The position numbers were made by a program, and so were the translations under genes. A DNA stretch of 64,000 bases from Sebastes aleutianus (lineage: Eukaryota; Chordata; Actinopteri; Perciformes; Sebastidae). The DNA lies in contig CAKAKS010000067.1 of assembly GCA_916700875.1 (NCBI GenBank), positions 22,468,591-22,532,590 of the forward strand, written 5' to 3'. Positions 11,508 to 24,500 of this stretch are shown piece after piece (position 1 is the stretch's first letter; every line of letters begins with the position of its first letter). The notes under the pieces were generated by a model. The model was given only the letters and a program-made list of their open reading frames with translations, searched no databases and was not told the DNA's origin.

Positions 11508-13140
11508 AAGCATATTGGACACTTTTTGTATCATCAGCATAAGGTTAGAGTTGAAACCTGGTTTATAAAACCTGAGCTACAACATTATAAGGGTTAAATG
11601 GTACACTCCTTTTGTGTTTAGCTGTCATTACACGTCATGTTGCATTTTCTTATTATATTCTTGTCATGTATGTCAACGCAGAGGAACAACATGTTGATTC
11701 AGTATATGTTTTACATTAAAGTTCTAAAAAAACATTGTGAAAGTTTTCATGATCATTTTTTATATCACTGGTTCTATTTGCACTGCCTTTTTGTGTGTTT
11801 AACTTACTACTTTGTTTTGTTCCTACCTCCTGACTGTTAGGTAATCCATGATTTTTATTGTCCTTCAGCTTTTTAATTTTTTCCATTAGGCTTCAGAAAA
11901 AATACCTTTCCTATAACGTCAGGTAGATAACATTTTCAGGCTGATAATTAAGTGGAGAGCTCTGTCTTGTCCCGCTCGGCTCTAAGGTTATGTTTTCCTT
12001 GTTTCCAGTTTTCAGTTATTATTTCCTGTTTTATTTTGGTATACTCTCCTTTGTCTCTCGTTTCAGATACTTAACTTCCTGCCTGTCTGATTGTTTCCAC
12101 CTGTCCCTCCTTATCACCCTACTTTCAGTGTGTATTTAGTCTGTGTGCTCCTCTTTGTCTGTGCCAGTTTGACTTTTCTGTTTTAGTCAGCGTGCAATCC
12201 TTTTTGTTAATAATTTCCCAGTTTTTCTTGTGTTTTTACCTTTGCCTGTTTCTGGACTGACTTCCCGTGTACCGACCCTTGCTGTTAGTTTAAGACTTTA
12301 CCTTCTACCTGCTCTAAAGTGACACAATCCACCCTTTCAGGAAACCAAATGACGTGAAATGAATCTTCTATTACTTGTTAAAACCTTTTTTTGTCTGACA
12401 GTAGAGACAGAGTTTCTGGCACAACTTAACTTATTTACAAGGTGCATGGAGAAGGGACAAAGTCTAAAGAGGCCAAGACTCCAGCAACACTTGTAGTATA
12501 TAGAACAACTTTATTGTTTTGTTTAATAAGTTCCCAGACAGGATTTGTTACTGACACTTATAGAAAACATCTTGGTAATGTGGTGACATAATAATAATAC
12601 TCTATCTTGTTGATCTTATGGAGTCAACCGCTATTAGTCCAAAATCCTCCACATTAACTGACTGTTGACATGTGACAAGGACAGTGATGTTTGCTGCAGA
12701 CTGATCGCTGCTGTAAAGTGATTTGGGCGAAGGTAAAGGATGACAGTTAAGCCACATTTATACTGTACAATCACCCGGAATAAGCCGGCAGTATAGGCTA
12801 CTCTAGATAATGTTTTACTGGTTTAAAGGCAGGGTCGGCAATGCTGAGAAACTAGCGAGAGTACACTAAATCTAAAAAATAATCCAATAAAAAAAAACAG
12901 TTTAGTGTTGCCAACTGTTTTCCAATGAAAGTAGCACTAGCTCCACAGACTTTTTTTTTTTTTTTTTGTCAGAGCATTTGATTTATTGATTGCTGTTGGG
13001 ATGTAATGAGAATTTCAACAAATAACAAACATGTTTTTTGTGAACACTATACCAACTCTGGCTTAAACCTACATGCTGGACTATATACCTGCTGGCTTCC
13101 AGTATTGCATTAACACTACAAAACTGATGGAACAGCCTTC

Positions 13141-13805
13141 AGGACTGAAACTAACGATTACTTCCATAATCATTAATATGCAAATTGTTTTCATAATTAG
13201 TTGGTTGGCATATAAAATGTCAGGAAACGCTGTCTGTCTGAACAACCCTCAATAAAGCCAAGAATATATTTCTTTACTTTTACTTAAAGGAAAACAAATC
13301 CTCACAGCTGAGAAGCTTGGATTTGGTGTTGTTTGGCATTTTTTGCTTGAAAAATACTTAACGATTAATCGATTATTTATTTATTTATTTTTTTGAAAAT
13401 TCTTTTTTTCGAACATGGCATCACAAACATAACAAAACATAACAGCGGTGCCATAATACAAAACATTATATTTACATTTAACATTTAATATGTACATACA
13501 TATATACAAACATACACATAACTTCTCACTCCCACACAGAAACAGGTCCAGCCTTCCTCCCACCCCGAAAGGTAAAGCTACAGAAAAAAAAAAAAAAAAT
13601 TTTAAAAATAAAGGTAATGAGTACTACAATAATTTAGTAATAACCATCGTAGTAAGATAGAAACCTTAAAAAAATAATTAATTAATTAATTAATTGTTAA
13701 AAAAACAAACAAAAAAAAACGATTAATCGATTATTTTAAATAGGCCTAGTAATTTGTCTGTTGATCCACTAATCAATTAATCGAGTAACAGTTTCAGTTC
13801 TGCCT
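13141..13805. mobile_element. MITE-like repeat with inverted ends
   Basis: The left end (GGACTGAAACTAACGATTAC) and the right end read in reverse (GCAGAACTGAAACTGTTAC) form imperfect inverted repeats, with GATTAATCGATTATT near both internal flanks. Fragments of the same family appear near 20147-20230, 34600-34860 and 35073-35300. An internal low-complexity insertion (13380-13720) is rich in T and A. Confidence 0.5.
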
Positions 13806-14171
13806 TAATGTATGTAGGCAATGCTTCACTGTATGACCACCTGCAACTATAATAATAATAATGAATAATACAATTATTATTATTATTATTATTATTACAA
13901 TGAAGCTATTAGTCATCGTTTACAGTAAACACCCTGTTATATAGCCTAATGTTATATGATTCATAAACTTTAAAAGGTTCCAACTGGACTGAGAGAGTAA
14001 AGTTAACATGAGTCAGTGTTTAATGTTTAATCTGAAGGAGCCTATAGAGGATCTATGAGGCAACACGTGGAGCAGCAGCTGGGTCACTATAGTGGTGAAC
14101 TGGGCTCCTCTCAGACACACAGCAGCTCTGCAGGTTTCATTTCAGAGAAAGTCTCCATCATGAGGAACTAA

Positions 14172-14204
14172 TGAGTCAGTGTAGGACCGTCGGTGAAGTA
14201 TAAA
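14172..14204 (+). promoter_or_regulatory. Putative ocln core promoter: AP-1 site and TATA box
   Basis: TGAGTCA at 14172-14178 is followed by TATAAA at 14199-14204, upstream of a non-coding exon that ends at a perfect GTAAGT donor (14315). A CACGTG E-box lies near 14065. The arrangement fits a TATA-type promoter starting transcription about 14230. No expression data are available. Confidence 0.5.
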
Positions 14205-14227
14205 GAGGACAAAGGTGCTGTCAGAGA

Positions 14228-14314
14228 GGAGATCTCTCATAATGTCGCGATATGAGATCAGCTGAGCTGGACGGGAGCAAAGTTGAGGAACGTTTTTCTA
14301 CACTATCTGTCTGG
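14228..14314 (+). other. ocln: Probable 5' untranslated exon of ocln
   Basis: From the predicted start below the TATA box to the GTAAGT donor after 14314. It contains a 7-codon uORF (ATG 14242, TGA 14263-14265). The 5' limit is a guess of about 25-30 bases past the TATA box. It would splice to the acceptor at 15544. Confidence 0.45.
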
Positions 14315-15544
14315 GTAAGTCAGGGAACTCCTAACTGATCATTTCATTGTTAAAGTTGTTTGTATAGGCCTATTTCCTTTTATATCTGACCTGTTACATG
14401 TTTGAAAAAGACTTTCAGGCATTAATAATGGACCTTTAAAGCCTTTGGAAAAGTGGTCATATCTTACACTTGTAATGGAAAAGTGGACAGAAGCTAAATA
14501 TTTAGTCTGAAGTGGAATTTGATCTGTTTGTTTTGATCTATTCGTCTCATTCAGATGCCTTATAATAATGAGCAGAGAGAGAAAAAGTTAAATTTTTTTT
14601 TTTTTTTTAAACAGAGTTTATATGACAATACCCAGAGGGCACTCAAAAAAAAAAGTGTACAAAAATAAATATAAATAAATATAAATCATGATAAATTGTT
14701 ATAGGTCTAGGACAGTACACCCTATCATCTATGGCACTGACATGCATAAAACAAGCACAGGAGTTAAGCCGAAGAGTTGAACACAAAGACAGATCAGGGG
14801 TCCTTCCCATGTGTCATTTGAAATATTCCTGGTCAAATATATACACACATATCCTTTATCCATATATAGATAAACATACACATACACACATACATATATA
14901 TACATATACACATATACATATATAGAAAAAGTTACATTAAAAAAGAAATTGAGACTTATTTTCTGATTGCAAAATTAAAAAAGCAGCTAATATAAACTAT
15001 GCAATTGATGGAAAAAAAACACCCAAATAAACAGATCTGCCACACCTGACTGAGCTTATTCCCCCTTTTCACTCAGCAGGTGCACTCGGGTAACATGCAT
15101 GCAGCTCGGGGGGAAAGAACACGTCTGTGGTTCGCCTCTTATCTGCTGTCTGTTTGAATTATTAAAGCCTGTTGGGTTGAGTTCCTCTGGAGTGATGAAG
15201 CGTGGGTCAGCGATACCGGAGAGAGGGGTCAGGGATGGGCTGAGGGGAATGAGGGGCAGAGAGGTGCATGCTGGGAGACAAACAGTGCTTAAAAAAGACC
15301 TAGTTGTATCAACATAACAAAAGTGCTGAAAGGACGAAGGAGAATTATATTTTCTGCATTCACATTTTGAATTTTAAACCAATTTACTCATCAAGGCGTC
15401 ACTCCAGAGGATTGAGACAACACAAGGTTAGAATTTGCCGCCTTTAAAGCTGCTGTTAAATGCTGCTGAAACATGTATAAGTGAGGTAAAGTGATGACAA
15501 GGACATTGCTTTTATTAATATAATATTTTTCCTCCCTCCTCCAG
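14315..15544. other. ocln intron 1
   Basis: A 1.2-kb inferred intron between the untranslated exon and the first coding exon. It holds a CA/TA-rich simple stretch near 14838-14925. No exon-like segment or recognisable domain is visible. Confidence 0.5.
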
Positions 15545-15566
15545 GTGAAATAATATCCTCTGAACC

Positions 15567-16118
15567 ATGTATGAGCCTCGGTACTACGACAGCCCCCCTG
15601 TGTACAGCCCGCCGTACAGCACCAACTCCCACAGCTTCTACCCCCCCAGGAGCGTCCACTCTCCCCACAGCCAGTATGTCCCCTACACCACCTACAACGT
15701 CCCCCCAGACTCCAACTACATCGAGGAGAAGCCTCAGCACTTCTACCGCTGGTTTTCTCCTCCTGGTTTTGTCAAAACCTTCCAAGGAGCTACAGTCCTC
15801 ATGTGTTTCCTCATCTTCGCCTGCGTGGCGTCGACCTTGGTGTGGGACATGAATGGGTTTGGGTACGGGGGCTTCGGCGTTGGGGCTACGGGGGGTGTTG
15901 CGGGGATGGAGTCTGGATATTACGGAGGTAGCTACGGCTACGGCGGCTCCTACATGACGCCACAGTCCGCCAAGTCGGCGATGATTTCAATGGCGGCCAT
16001 CAACTTCCTGGTTTCGCTTGGCTTCCTGGTGGGGAGTTTCTCGCGCTCTCGGATCATGAGGGGGTGCAGGTTCTACCTCACTGTGTTTATCTGTGATATC
16101 ATCTTAGCTGTCCTTCAG
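15567..16118 (+). CDS. ocln: ocln coding exon 1 (helices 1-3)
   Basis: 184 codons, phase 0 at the GTGAGT donor. The exon opens at 15545, so 22 nt of leader precede the ATG. The FACVASTL run in helix 1 is shared with human occludin, followed by the loop-1 Gly/Tyr repeats (GYYGGSYGYGGSY). Confidence 0.95.
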
Positions 16119-19100
16119 GTGAGTCTCACCAAATAGAAAATGTGTCAATCAATGAATGATTCCCTTCTACTCTCAGAGTGACTTTGAACATCACACACAA
16201 CAACATGTTGCAGTTAGGTGAGGGTTGGGTAGTTGGAACGGCAAACAGCTTATTACTTGGGCTGTCCTCGACCAAAGAAATTCTCAGTCGATTAATTGAT
16301 TTAATCGATAGATCTGTGAAACTGAGTTTCTCCACAAAGAATTGCACAAAAGCACCACTTTAAATCTTGTGTTTTCTAGAGATGTGCTCATAAGTTTCTT
16401 GGAAATAAGTCATTTAGCATGAAAAAAGCATTAAACACGACTAATCGCCTAAAGAAATCTCAGTCGACTAAGACCAAAACGACAGATTAGTCGACTAGTT
16501 GACTAAGAGGGAGCAGCCCTAGTTATTTGGAGACGTGTTTCTGACAATCTGATAATAAGAATCCAATATTCACCCTCCTTTTAGCTCTGTTTTGGTCTCA
16601 ACCAGCTCCTGTATGAGGGCAGTATCTGGCTCTTTAGCTGCAGAATGCTCCACTGTGTTCACCAGCTAGTTGTTAACTGTGTCTGTCTACTGTTTAATGC
16701 TGATCAGGTAGTGCACAGTAGGTTTATACATGTTTTTTTTTCCGGCAAAGTAGATAAAACAATGAGAATGAACCAAAACAAAGTTGCGGGACAGAAAATC
16801 AAAACAATGAGCTGAAAGGTGCTAAAAAGCTCAGTAGAGTTGAGGGGAACTACAGATTAAGGTGATAGTTCTCTGTGGGTTCATCTCTACAAGTCATTTG
16901 ATCCATTGTTTATGCATGTAAAAAGATTGATAAGTGCTTTAAATGAACAGTGTGTAGCATTTCTGAGGATCTATGACTGACTGTTGAAGTATGAACTAGT
17001 ATCTTTGTACTTTTTAATATGTTTCATTGGCAGCACCATTCAAAAATGAAAAGGAATGCATTTAAATCGTGACCGTGATTAAACGTGCCCCTCTTTTGAC
17101 TTGAAGGGCATCATCGACATCATCTTTGTGATCGGGGTGAACCCGATGTCTCAGAGCTCACAGAGCATGCTGTACAATCCCATGCTGATGATGTGCCAGA
17201 GCTTCCAGGGCAGCCCGAGTCTCAGCGGCAGCGTGGGGGCCGGTTTCCCAGGCGGGTTCCCCATGTACACTCAATACCTGCACCACTACTGCTACATGGA
17301 CCCAGAGGAGGTTAGTGGGATTATTCTGTTTTATTCTATTCTCTTCTATTTTATTCCATCCTGATCTATGATTTACTCTCCTTCCTCAGGCGGTTGCGTT
17401 AGTGTTGGGTCTGATGGTGGTGTTTGCCCTGTCCCTGTCTGCTTACTACGCCTACAAGACCCGCAGCAAGATCTGGCGCCACGGCAAAGCTAACATCTAC
17501 TGGGACGAGCCGCTGGTCAGGTCGTCAGAGGGCCAGGATGTGCAGGACTGGGTGAGTAATGCCTCTTATGTGTTATGATTTATTTCTTCGTGATATTTTA
17601 ATGGGGTTTGTGTAAATGACTTACTTACAGTAATTCCACAAAAGACTTGAGGTTTATGTTTATTTCTATTTTTTTCCCAGCAAGATAACGAAACAAAAGC
17701 TTACAATCTCATGTTTGCTCTTTTCAAGTTACCTGCAATATATATACTCACCATCACGTCTCTCAGTTGTTTCAGGTGACCATTTGGTTTCACAAACTCA
17801 CATTGTTGACTCATAGCACGCTGCTGTTTATCTTCGGCACACCCAGGTTTCACTCTGACTGATCATTAACCAGGCTAGTGATAACAGCTGCAGACAAACC
17901 ATTATAAAAATGAGCAATAAGCAACATTATATGATTTCCTGGTCAGGTTTCAAGGTGTTTGAGCAGATATTGTCACACATGCTTTTCCTGCACACAGTCA
18001 TGAATCATTTGAAACCAGTCAAAGAACGTTGTAAATGACTTTACCAAAGAAGAAATGGTTGTTCTTAAATTAGATAAGCACTATTTGACGAAACCAGTCT
18101 AGTAAATACTGTGGCAAATTGAAAGAAGATTTATTGGAAGATTTTCTTGAACTCAGAACCATGTAAACATTGATACAGTACTGACAATATTCTCTATATA
18201 ATTAACTAAAAGCATTAGAAAAGTACAGTACACACCTAAAAGTTTGTTCTTAACTGTCAGTGTGACAGATTCTTATACCATTCACGCAAGTTTTTTGAAT
18301 AAAGCACTTTTATGCAGAAGTGTATTCAACATTTTCATCCAACCAGAGGGCCCACAAGACCCACAGCTATTCGGCAGTTCACTTCTTTTGTTTTTTGCCT
18401 GTGGTCATGATGTTGGTTACATAAGCTTTTGTTTATGCATTGTATGCAGTTTGTAAACCACAGTTGATGTCTTTGTCACGTTGGAACTACATTTATTGCA
18501 TTAAATTCATTAAATTGCGTATATTATCATTCATTATCTTTTTTTTTTAAAAATGGGCCGGCTGTGGTAGAAAAATATTTTCTCTGTCGCTCTTCTCCCG
18601 ACTGGTTTCTGCAAAAGTTTGATTGACAGATGGTTCATCCAATTATTAGCCAAGTATTTTTTTTTTTAAAAGTGCCTGCCCTTTTCCAAACAGTTTCCAA
18701 TGACGGCTTTTCAGATGGTTCTGTGTAACAAACCATCTGGCGGGTCAGGTTAGTGGCTCAGGGGTTAGAGCCGGTTGTCCTTTAATCACAACGTTGGCGG
18801 TTCGATCCCCGGCTCCTACTGTCCGCGTGTTGAAGTGTCCTTGAGCGAGCCACTGAACCCCAAGTTGCTCCCTGCAGCAGCCCACTGCTCTGATGCTTTG
18901 GATGGGTTAAATACAGGTCAAATTTCATGCATGAATGTGATGACTGAGTAAATTTGGTGACGCAGCAGTAAAAACTACAGAAACACAGATTGAGGCAGTG
19001 CGTGCAAGTGGCAGAAAATCTTGTGGGAGCTGGCAGGTGTGACCTCATAAAAAATTTTAAAAAACTTCTACACAGAAAGACTCTTCACCATAAAATTGGC

Positions 19101-21481
19101 AGCACTGGTTATTGTTCAAATACTTAGATTTACCCATGTTTTTGATAATTATTAATGACTTTTCTCTTCAGGAAATTGACATCTTTGGTTTTTGGTTTGA
19201 ACTTTTTGCGTTCAGAAGACAGTGAAAGTATCGTGATGCTATTATACTGTGTAAAGCAGAATATATAAACTTTACCCACGTGTTGAGAGCCGCCGTCCCA
19301 GACCGTCAGCGCTGCAGCGTTTAGCAGCTCTTCATGCTGCTGTAGAGCCCTGCATGTGATGTTTGTACTTCACAGCAGTAGCCTCATGTGGTATTTAGCA
19401 GTGATTAATCTACTAGAGTCGCAGTGTACTATGAATGTATCATGTCCACCATGGCTCATTATGGAAAGGGAAGAAACAGATTCAATCAGTTGATCCAGCG
19501 AGGCCCCGGCTGGCCTACATACTGCCTATCACTGCAGAGGGCTTCATCGAGATGCAGGGCCCTATTCTGGGGCACTCTTGTATTGCAGTGAAGATGCTTG
19601 CCTTGCAGGGAGGCATATATAATGTATGTGGCATGTATAATGTATAAAAAGGGTTGAGTTGCCTCAGTGTTGCTGTGTGAATCCCTACAGAGCGTGGTGG
19701 CGCTAAATGATTCAGTATGCGAAGGGACTACTGCAGATTAGACTCCTGGCAAAGAAGTCATTTCCTCCTGTTTCGTGCTACTTTTTAACAGAACTGGAAA
19801 AGAATTGTAACTTAGAGAGAAGATGGTAGGATAACTAGATTATAAGCAAACGTTGCAGAATGTTTGAAAATTGTATTAAGTCAAAGAGGAGAACAGAACT
19901 GAGACTATAAACATGATGTGATGGTGTCAAGTTTGCAGCTCTTCTTCACAGAATTGATGTCGTAAGATGGTGTATGTACTATAAAAAAATATATATTATT
20001 TAAAACAAACGGCAGAAGTTGATAACTGATTAATCTTTCATTACGTAAAAATACCATAGCACAAACTGTCCATTATTGCTAATTACAGATTCTTTAAAGT
20101 GAGGATTTGTTGATTTTTCACTGTAAATCAGAAACTTTGGTGTCTGGAGCTGAAACAGTTAGTCGATTAATTTTATTGGTTGATCGACTAAATATGAATC
20201 AGCAACTATTTTGATAATCAATTAACCCTGTGAACTTTGCAATAGAAATGTTCTGCCATTGCCTATATTGCCTATTTTTGCTTATTGTGACTTAATTTCT
20301 CGGAGTATCTTCAAATGCTTTATATCCCTAAATATATACAACCTAAGCTAAAAGGTTATATAAGTCAATAAACTATAATAATTTCAATAAATAATAAATA
20401 TAAAAATTTGACATGTTTTTTTTTAAATAAAATGTTATAAAACATATTGATGCAAAAGATTTGTAAATGTAGAAACATAACCAAATATTTCATATCACTC
20501 CGTAAGTTATTTGAATAATGCACTTTTTTTTTCTTTTCTTTTTTAGCTAATACTTATGAGCAGATAGTGCAAAGGCTTTTTGATAGTTTCGTTACGTTCT
20601 GTAAGTAAAGATGTCATCACGAGCGTACAACGTTCAGCAGCTGCCACTGGGAGGTCCGTTTTTAAAGGGTTAATAGTTTGAGTTGCTAGTGCCAGCTTTT
20701 TTTAATGGACTCTGGAAAATTGTGATGCCACTATGAATAATGAATAAAGAAAATAATGCACAGATTAATCAGTAATGAAAACAAGCATCCAAAAATAATG
20801 AGACACTGAAATCTCCCTCCCCCATCTGTAGAGCACTTCCACATTTCCTTGTCGCAGTTCGTTCACAAACACTAACTGGACTGAATAGCACCAGGAATTA
20901 TTAAAAACAATTGAATTGCATAAAGCAGCGGCTGTATCAGCACCTGTCTTTCTGCTGCAGTGTATCCGATTCCCTGCAGCTTTCTGGGAGTTTGTTTCCA
21001 CGTAGCTGGATCATCCTCCGACTCCACATTCATGAGATCTATTTCACAGGCTGCGTTCTTCCAGACATTCGCATCAGCTCACTGGAGCCGATCCAGAAAT
21101 AGGTCAAAGACTAGAAGTCATTAATGATGCATCATACAGTTTAACAGTAGATTACATGAGGCATAATGCAGTTTTTGTGTTTGGTATACTCTGGTTCATT
21201 TGAGGATGTTTTCTTATGATCATGCATTTTTTTTGTTATGATGCTTGTTCCCCACTTCTGTGGCTGTAAAGGGTTGTAACATTACTGTGTTGTACTGTAG
21301 GTGTTAAAATCTTCTGTTTGATAAGCACATTGTGCTGTTTTTTTGTCTGCAAAAGAAAAGACCCCCGGTGCTCTGCTGCATGTTTACCTGATAGTTCAGA
21401 AAGACGGAACAGCAGAAATGTTTGTTCCACTGATTTCACTCCTGTCTCAACCTTTCTCAGTGCACACACACACACACTCAC

Positions 21482-21517
<36 letters not shown>

Positions 21518-24500
21518 CTCCACTGGTAACATGCATTTCATGTCAGACACAGTTCAGAAAATTGGTTTTGTGTGTTTCCTTCCGATTAATTGTTTCTGAT
21601 AGTTGTTGAAAGAAAGGATTCGAGGCGAGACACTGATCAGGGTCTTCTGCTCTCTTTTCATTTTACTGCAGTGTGTCACACTGTCACCAAGGCTACTGTG
21701 TGTTTGTCCTTGTATCTGTCTGGCGACATGCATTCATGTCTGGCAGTGACACAGCCGCTCTCATCCGAGTGTTTTTGAGCGCAGTGTGCTGTGCAGCGTA
21801 GAGGGCTCTCCAGTTGTGTACTTCTGTGACAGATTTAGTGCAGAAAAGCTTCTTTCTTTCCAGCATAAAAAAATGCATCTGACTCCTCCTGAGGACTTTC
21901 TCACATGATGCTAAATATGGCATCATGTGTCATAATGTGTATTCTCTGTTATTGCTGATTTGCTATCTTATGCATGTCTGCATGAACAGAATGAAATGAG
22001 CTGCATTGCGGTGGAACACAGCTCGTTTCTGATTTCAGCCTCCTGATATCGTCCTATATAGGTGAACCATGTTGGAGAGGTGCGCAGCGTCCAGCAGGCG
22101 CCGACTGTTGTTGTGTCAGAGAGAGCAGCACCTGACTTGAGGGCGGGGAACAGCGTGGTCTCCTATGGCAACGGAACAGTCAGCATCCACAGCGAGGGAA
22201 ATTATAATAGCAACAGGTGAGAGATGGTCGCAGAGTCTGACTGTGACGCCAGAACGCCACAGTATGGACTCATCACAAAAACATGTTTCTGTCCTGAACT
22301 TTAAAATGCACTCATCTTACTTCCTGAGAGGGTTGATGCCTAATGTTTGGCTGCTCTCCAGACAGTTATTAGATAATAATAATACAAAATAAATTCTTCT
22401 TCAGTGCAAATCATATCATTTATCTGTTTTTTTGTTTTTGGTCTTCATTATAGTTCTAATAAATATGTGATGATGAATTGTTTTAAACCGGAAGAAGTGG
22501 AACAAAATCGAATCACTGGGTGTAAAATTAGATAATTTGTTGTCGTGGTCTGATCAGATTGATGACATTGTTTCCACGATGGGAAAGGGTGTTGCAATTT
22601 CAAGGAAATGTTCTGCCCACAGTATGTTCCAGCTTTTGTTATGGTTGACGTTGTTCGGTCATTAGCAGCTGAGAAACATCTAAAAAAACAAACTTCATAT
22701 TGCACAGAACAGAGCAGCCAGATTAGATCTTCATTGTTTTTTTTTCGTGCTAATGTGTGTGAGTATCATTTAAACCTGCAGTAGGCAGAATGTTTTTTGC
22801 ATCATTGGTTCAAAAAGTCCATAATAACCTTTCAGCATATTGTAATTCAAGTGTTCTGAGAGAAAACTAGACTCCTGCACCTCCTCATGGCTCTGTTTTC
22901 AGGCTTTAAAAAATCTTTGGCCAATCACAGGTCATTTCAGAGAGAGAGAGCGTTCCTATTGGCTGATCATTCAACAGAAGCAGCTGTCAATCACTCTCTG
23001 ATTGGTTGTTTTCCTCCGGTCTGTGAAGTCTTGCAGATGCTAGTAGGAGCACCGGAGGACACAGAGACACATGATTTTTTTTTTCAGATTACCTGTCTCA
23101 TGCACTACTGTCAGGATATAGTGAACGTTTTATAAAAACAACTTTTTTAATCATATTTGCTCAAGTTCTACCTACTGCTGCTTTATACCTGATGCTAACT
23201 GTTGAGTCTAAATTCAAATCTGTTATTCATGATTTTGTTTCAGCTTTTGTGGCCTACAGCCTAATATTTTGAGAGGATAATGATGCATATCATGTTTTCA
23301 GGCTCTTGGCCTGAAAAGTGTGCTACACCAAATATATCTATATATTTTATACACTCAAACCTCTCAGCACTATTTGCTATTCAACAAATAGGCAATACCA
23401 GAATCAGCAACCTTGAATTTGCAGCTTAAGCTCTAATAAATCCAACATAAATAAATGTAGCTGTAGACATTCAAGCACAAATACACCATCAATCATCTAG
23501 TACTCCAACTTCATCTATGTGTGTTGCTTTTCACTATAGTTTCTCTGCAGACAACAGTAATGGTCGGGGAGCTGAGCCTCTGTACCAGAACAGCAGGGTC
23601 ACAGTTTGCTCCAGCAGCTCCTCAGACGAGCCCGACAGCATCAGGAAACCTCCTCACGTGGAGAAGGAGCAGAAGAAGGGCCGAGGGCCCAAGCCTGCCG
23701 CTGCTCGGGAGGCGATGGAGTCCCCGTATGAAACTGGTTACACCACCGGAGACACTGGCAACGAGCTGGACCGGGACCACACAGATCACCTCTACAGGTG
23801 GGCCACTACCAGCTAATACTGACAGCTAGGTGTGTTTGTCATCTGAGCATTTAAACATGTTCATTTGTACAGCACATACTACCCAGGGGCAGTACAAAGT
23901 GTTTTTCTATAATTCATTAAAGCAAAAAAAAACACAACATAAAACATTAAAGGGACTGTTTGTAACTTTTTACACGTCTAAATCTACCGGGTCGGGATCC
24001 CATGTGGCCGGACACTCTGCTCCTCTGCCTGCTTGCCTTCACCAACACACAGCGCGCGTTCTCGCTGTCTCGCGCCACCTCTAGACGTGAACGCGCGCTC
24101 ACTCCACACTACAGAAGAGTTAGTTTAGCTCTGCTGAAATAACTGCTGCAGCTCCTCCAGACCAACAGAGGTTTCCCATGTCTTGTGAAGTGGCGGGGCT
24201 CTGCAGCGAGTTACTTTATCGCCTCCGACCGGGTGCTGGTGTCTCCCTGCGGTCGTAGTCGGGACGGCGATAACGTTTCTCTTCCGGGGCTGAAGCAGGA
24301 AGAGAAACACTAGGATCAGATCTAAATCATGTTCATGGAGAGACCTCAGTCTGGTCAGCTAACATTACTGCCAAGCAGGTGAAATATAGAGTGATATTGT
24401 GGTTTTAGCTGACGTGTGTCGCCTCAGTTTTGAGCGATGCTCGTTCAGGTATATTTAGAGCGAGCAAGCGCGAGCCCAACGCTGACTTTCGTTGACTTAA

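Larger units (their letters stand above)
11397..14190. other. marveld2-ocln intergenic region
   Basis: 2.8 kb with the marveld2 3' untranslated region at its start. From about 12825 a teleost repeat begins (GGCAGGGTCGGCAATGCTGAG). A second repeat with GATTAATCGATTA motifs occupies 13141-13805, and an (ATT)n tract lies at about 13868-13897. I see no additional gene. Confidence 0.6.
17552..22061. other. ocln intron 4 (between coding exons 3 and 4)
   Basis: The largest ocln intron, 4.5 kb. It contains a tRNA-derived SINE (18738-18960), a GATTAATC-type repeat fragment (20147-20230) and a (CA)n tract (21464-21515). No further exon was recognised. Confidence 0.7.

Noticed and set aside
18738..18810. 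Possible tRNA gene with a B-box
   Set aside because: The B-box is good but no cloverleaf closes around it and the body is a teleost SINE.
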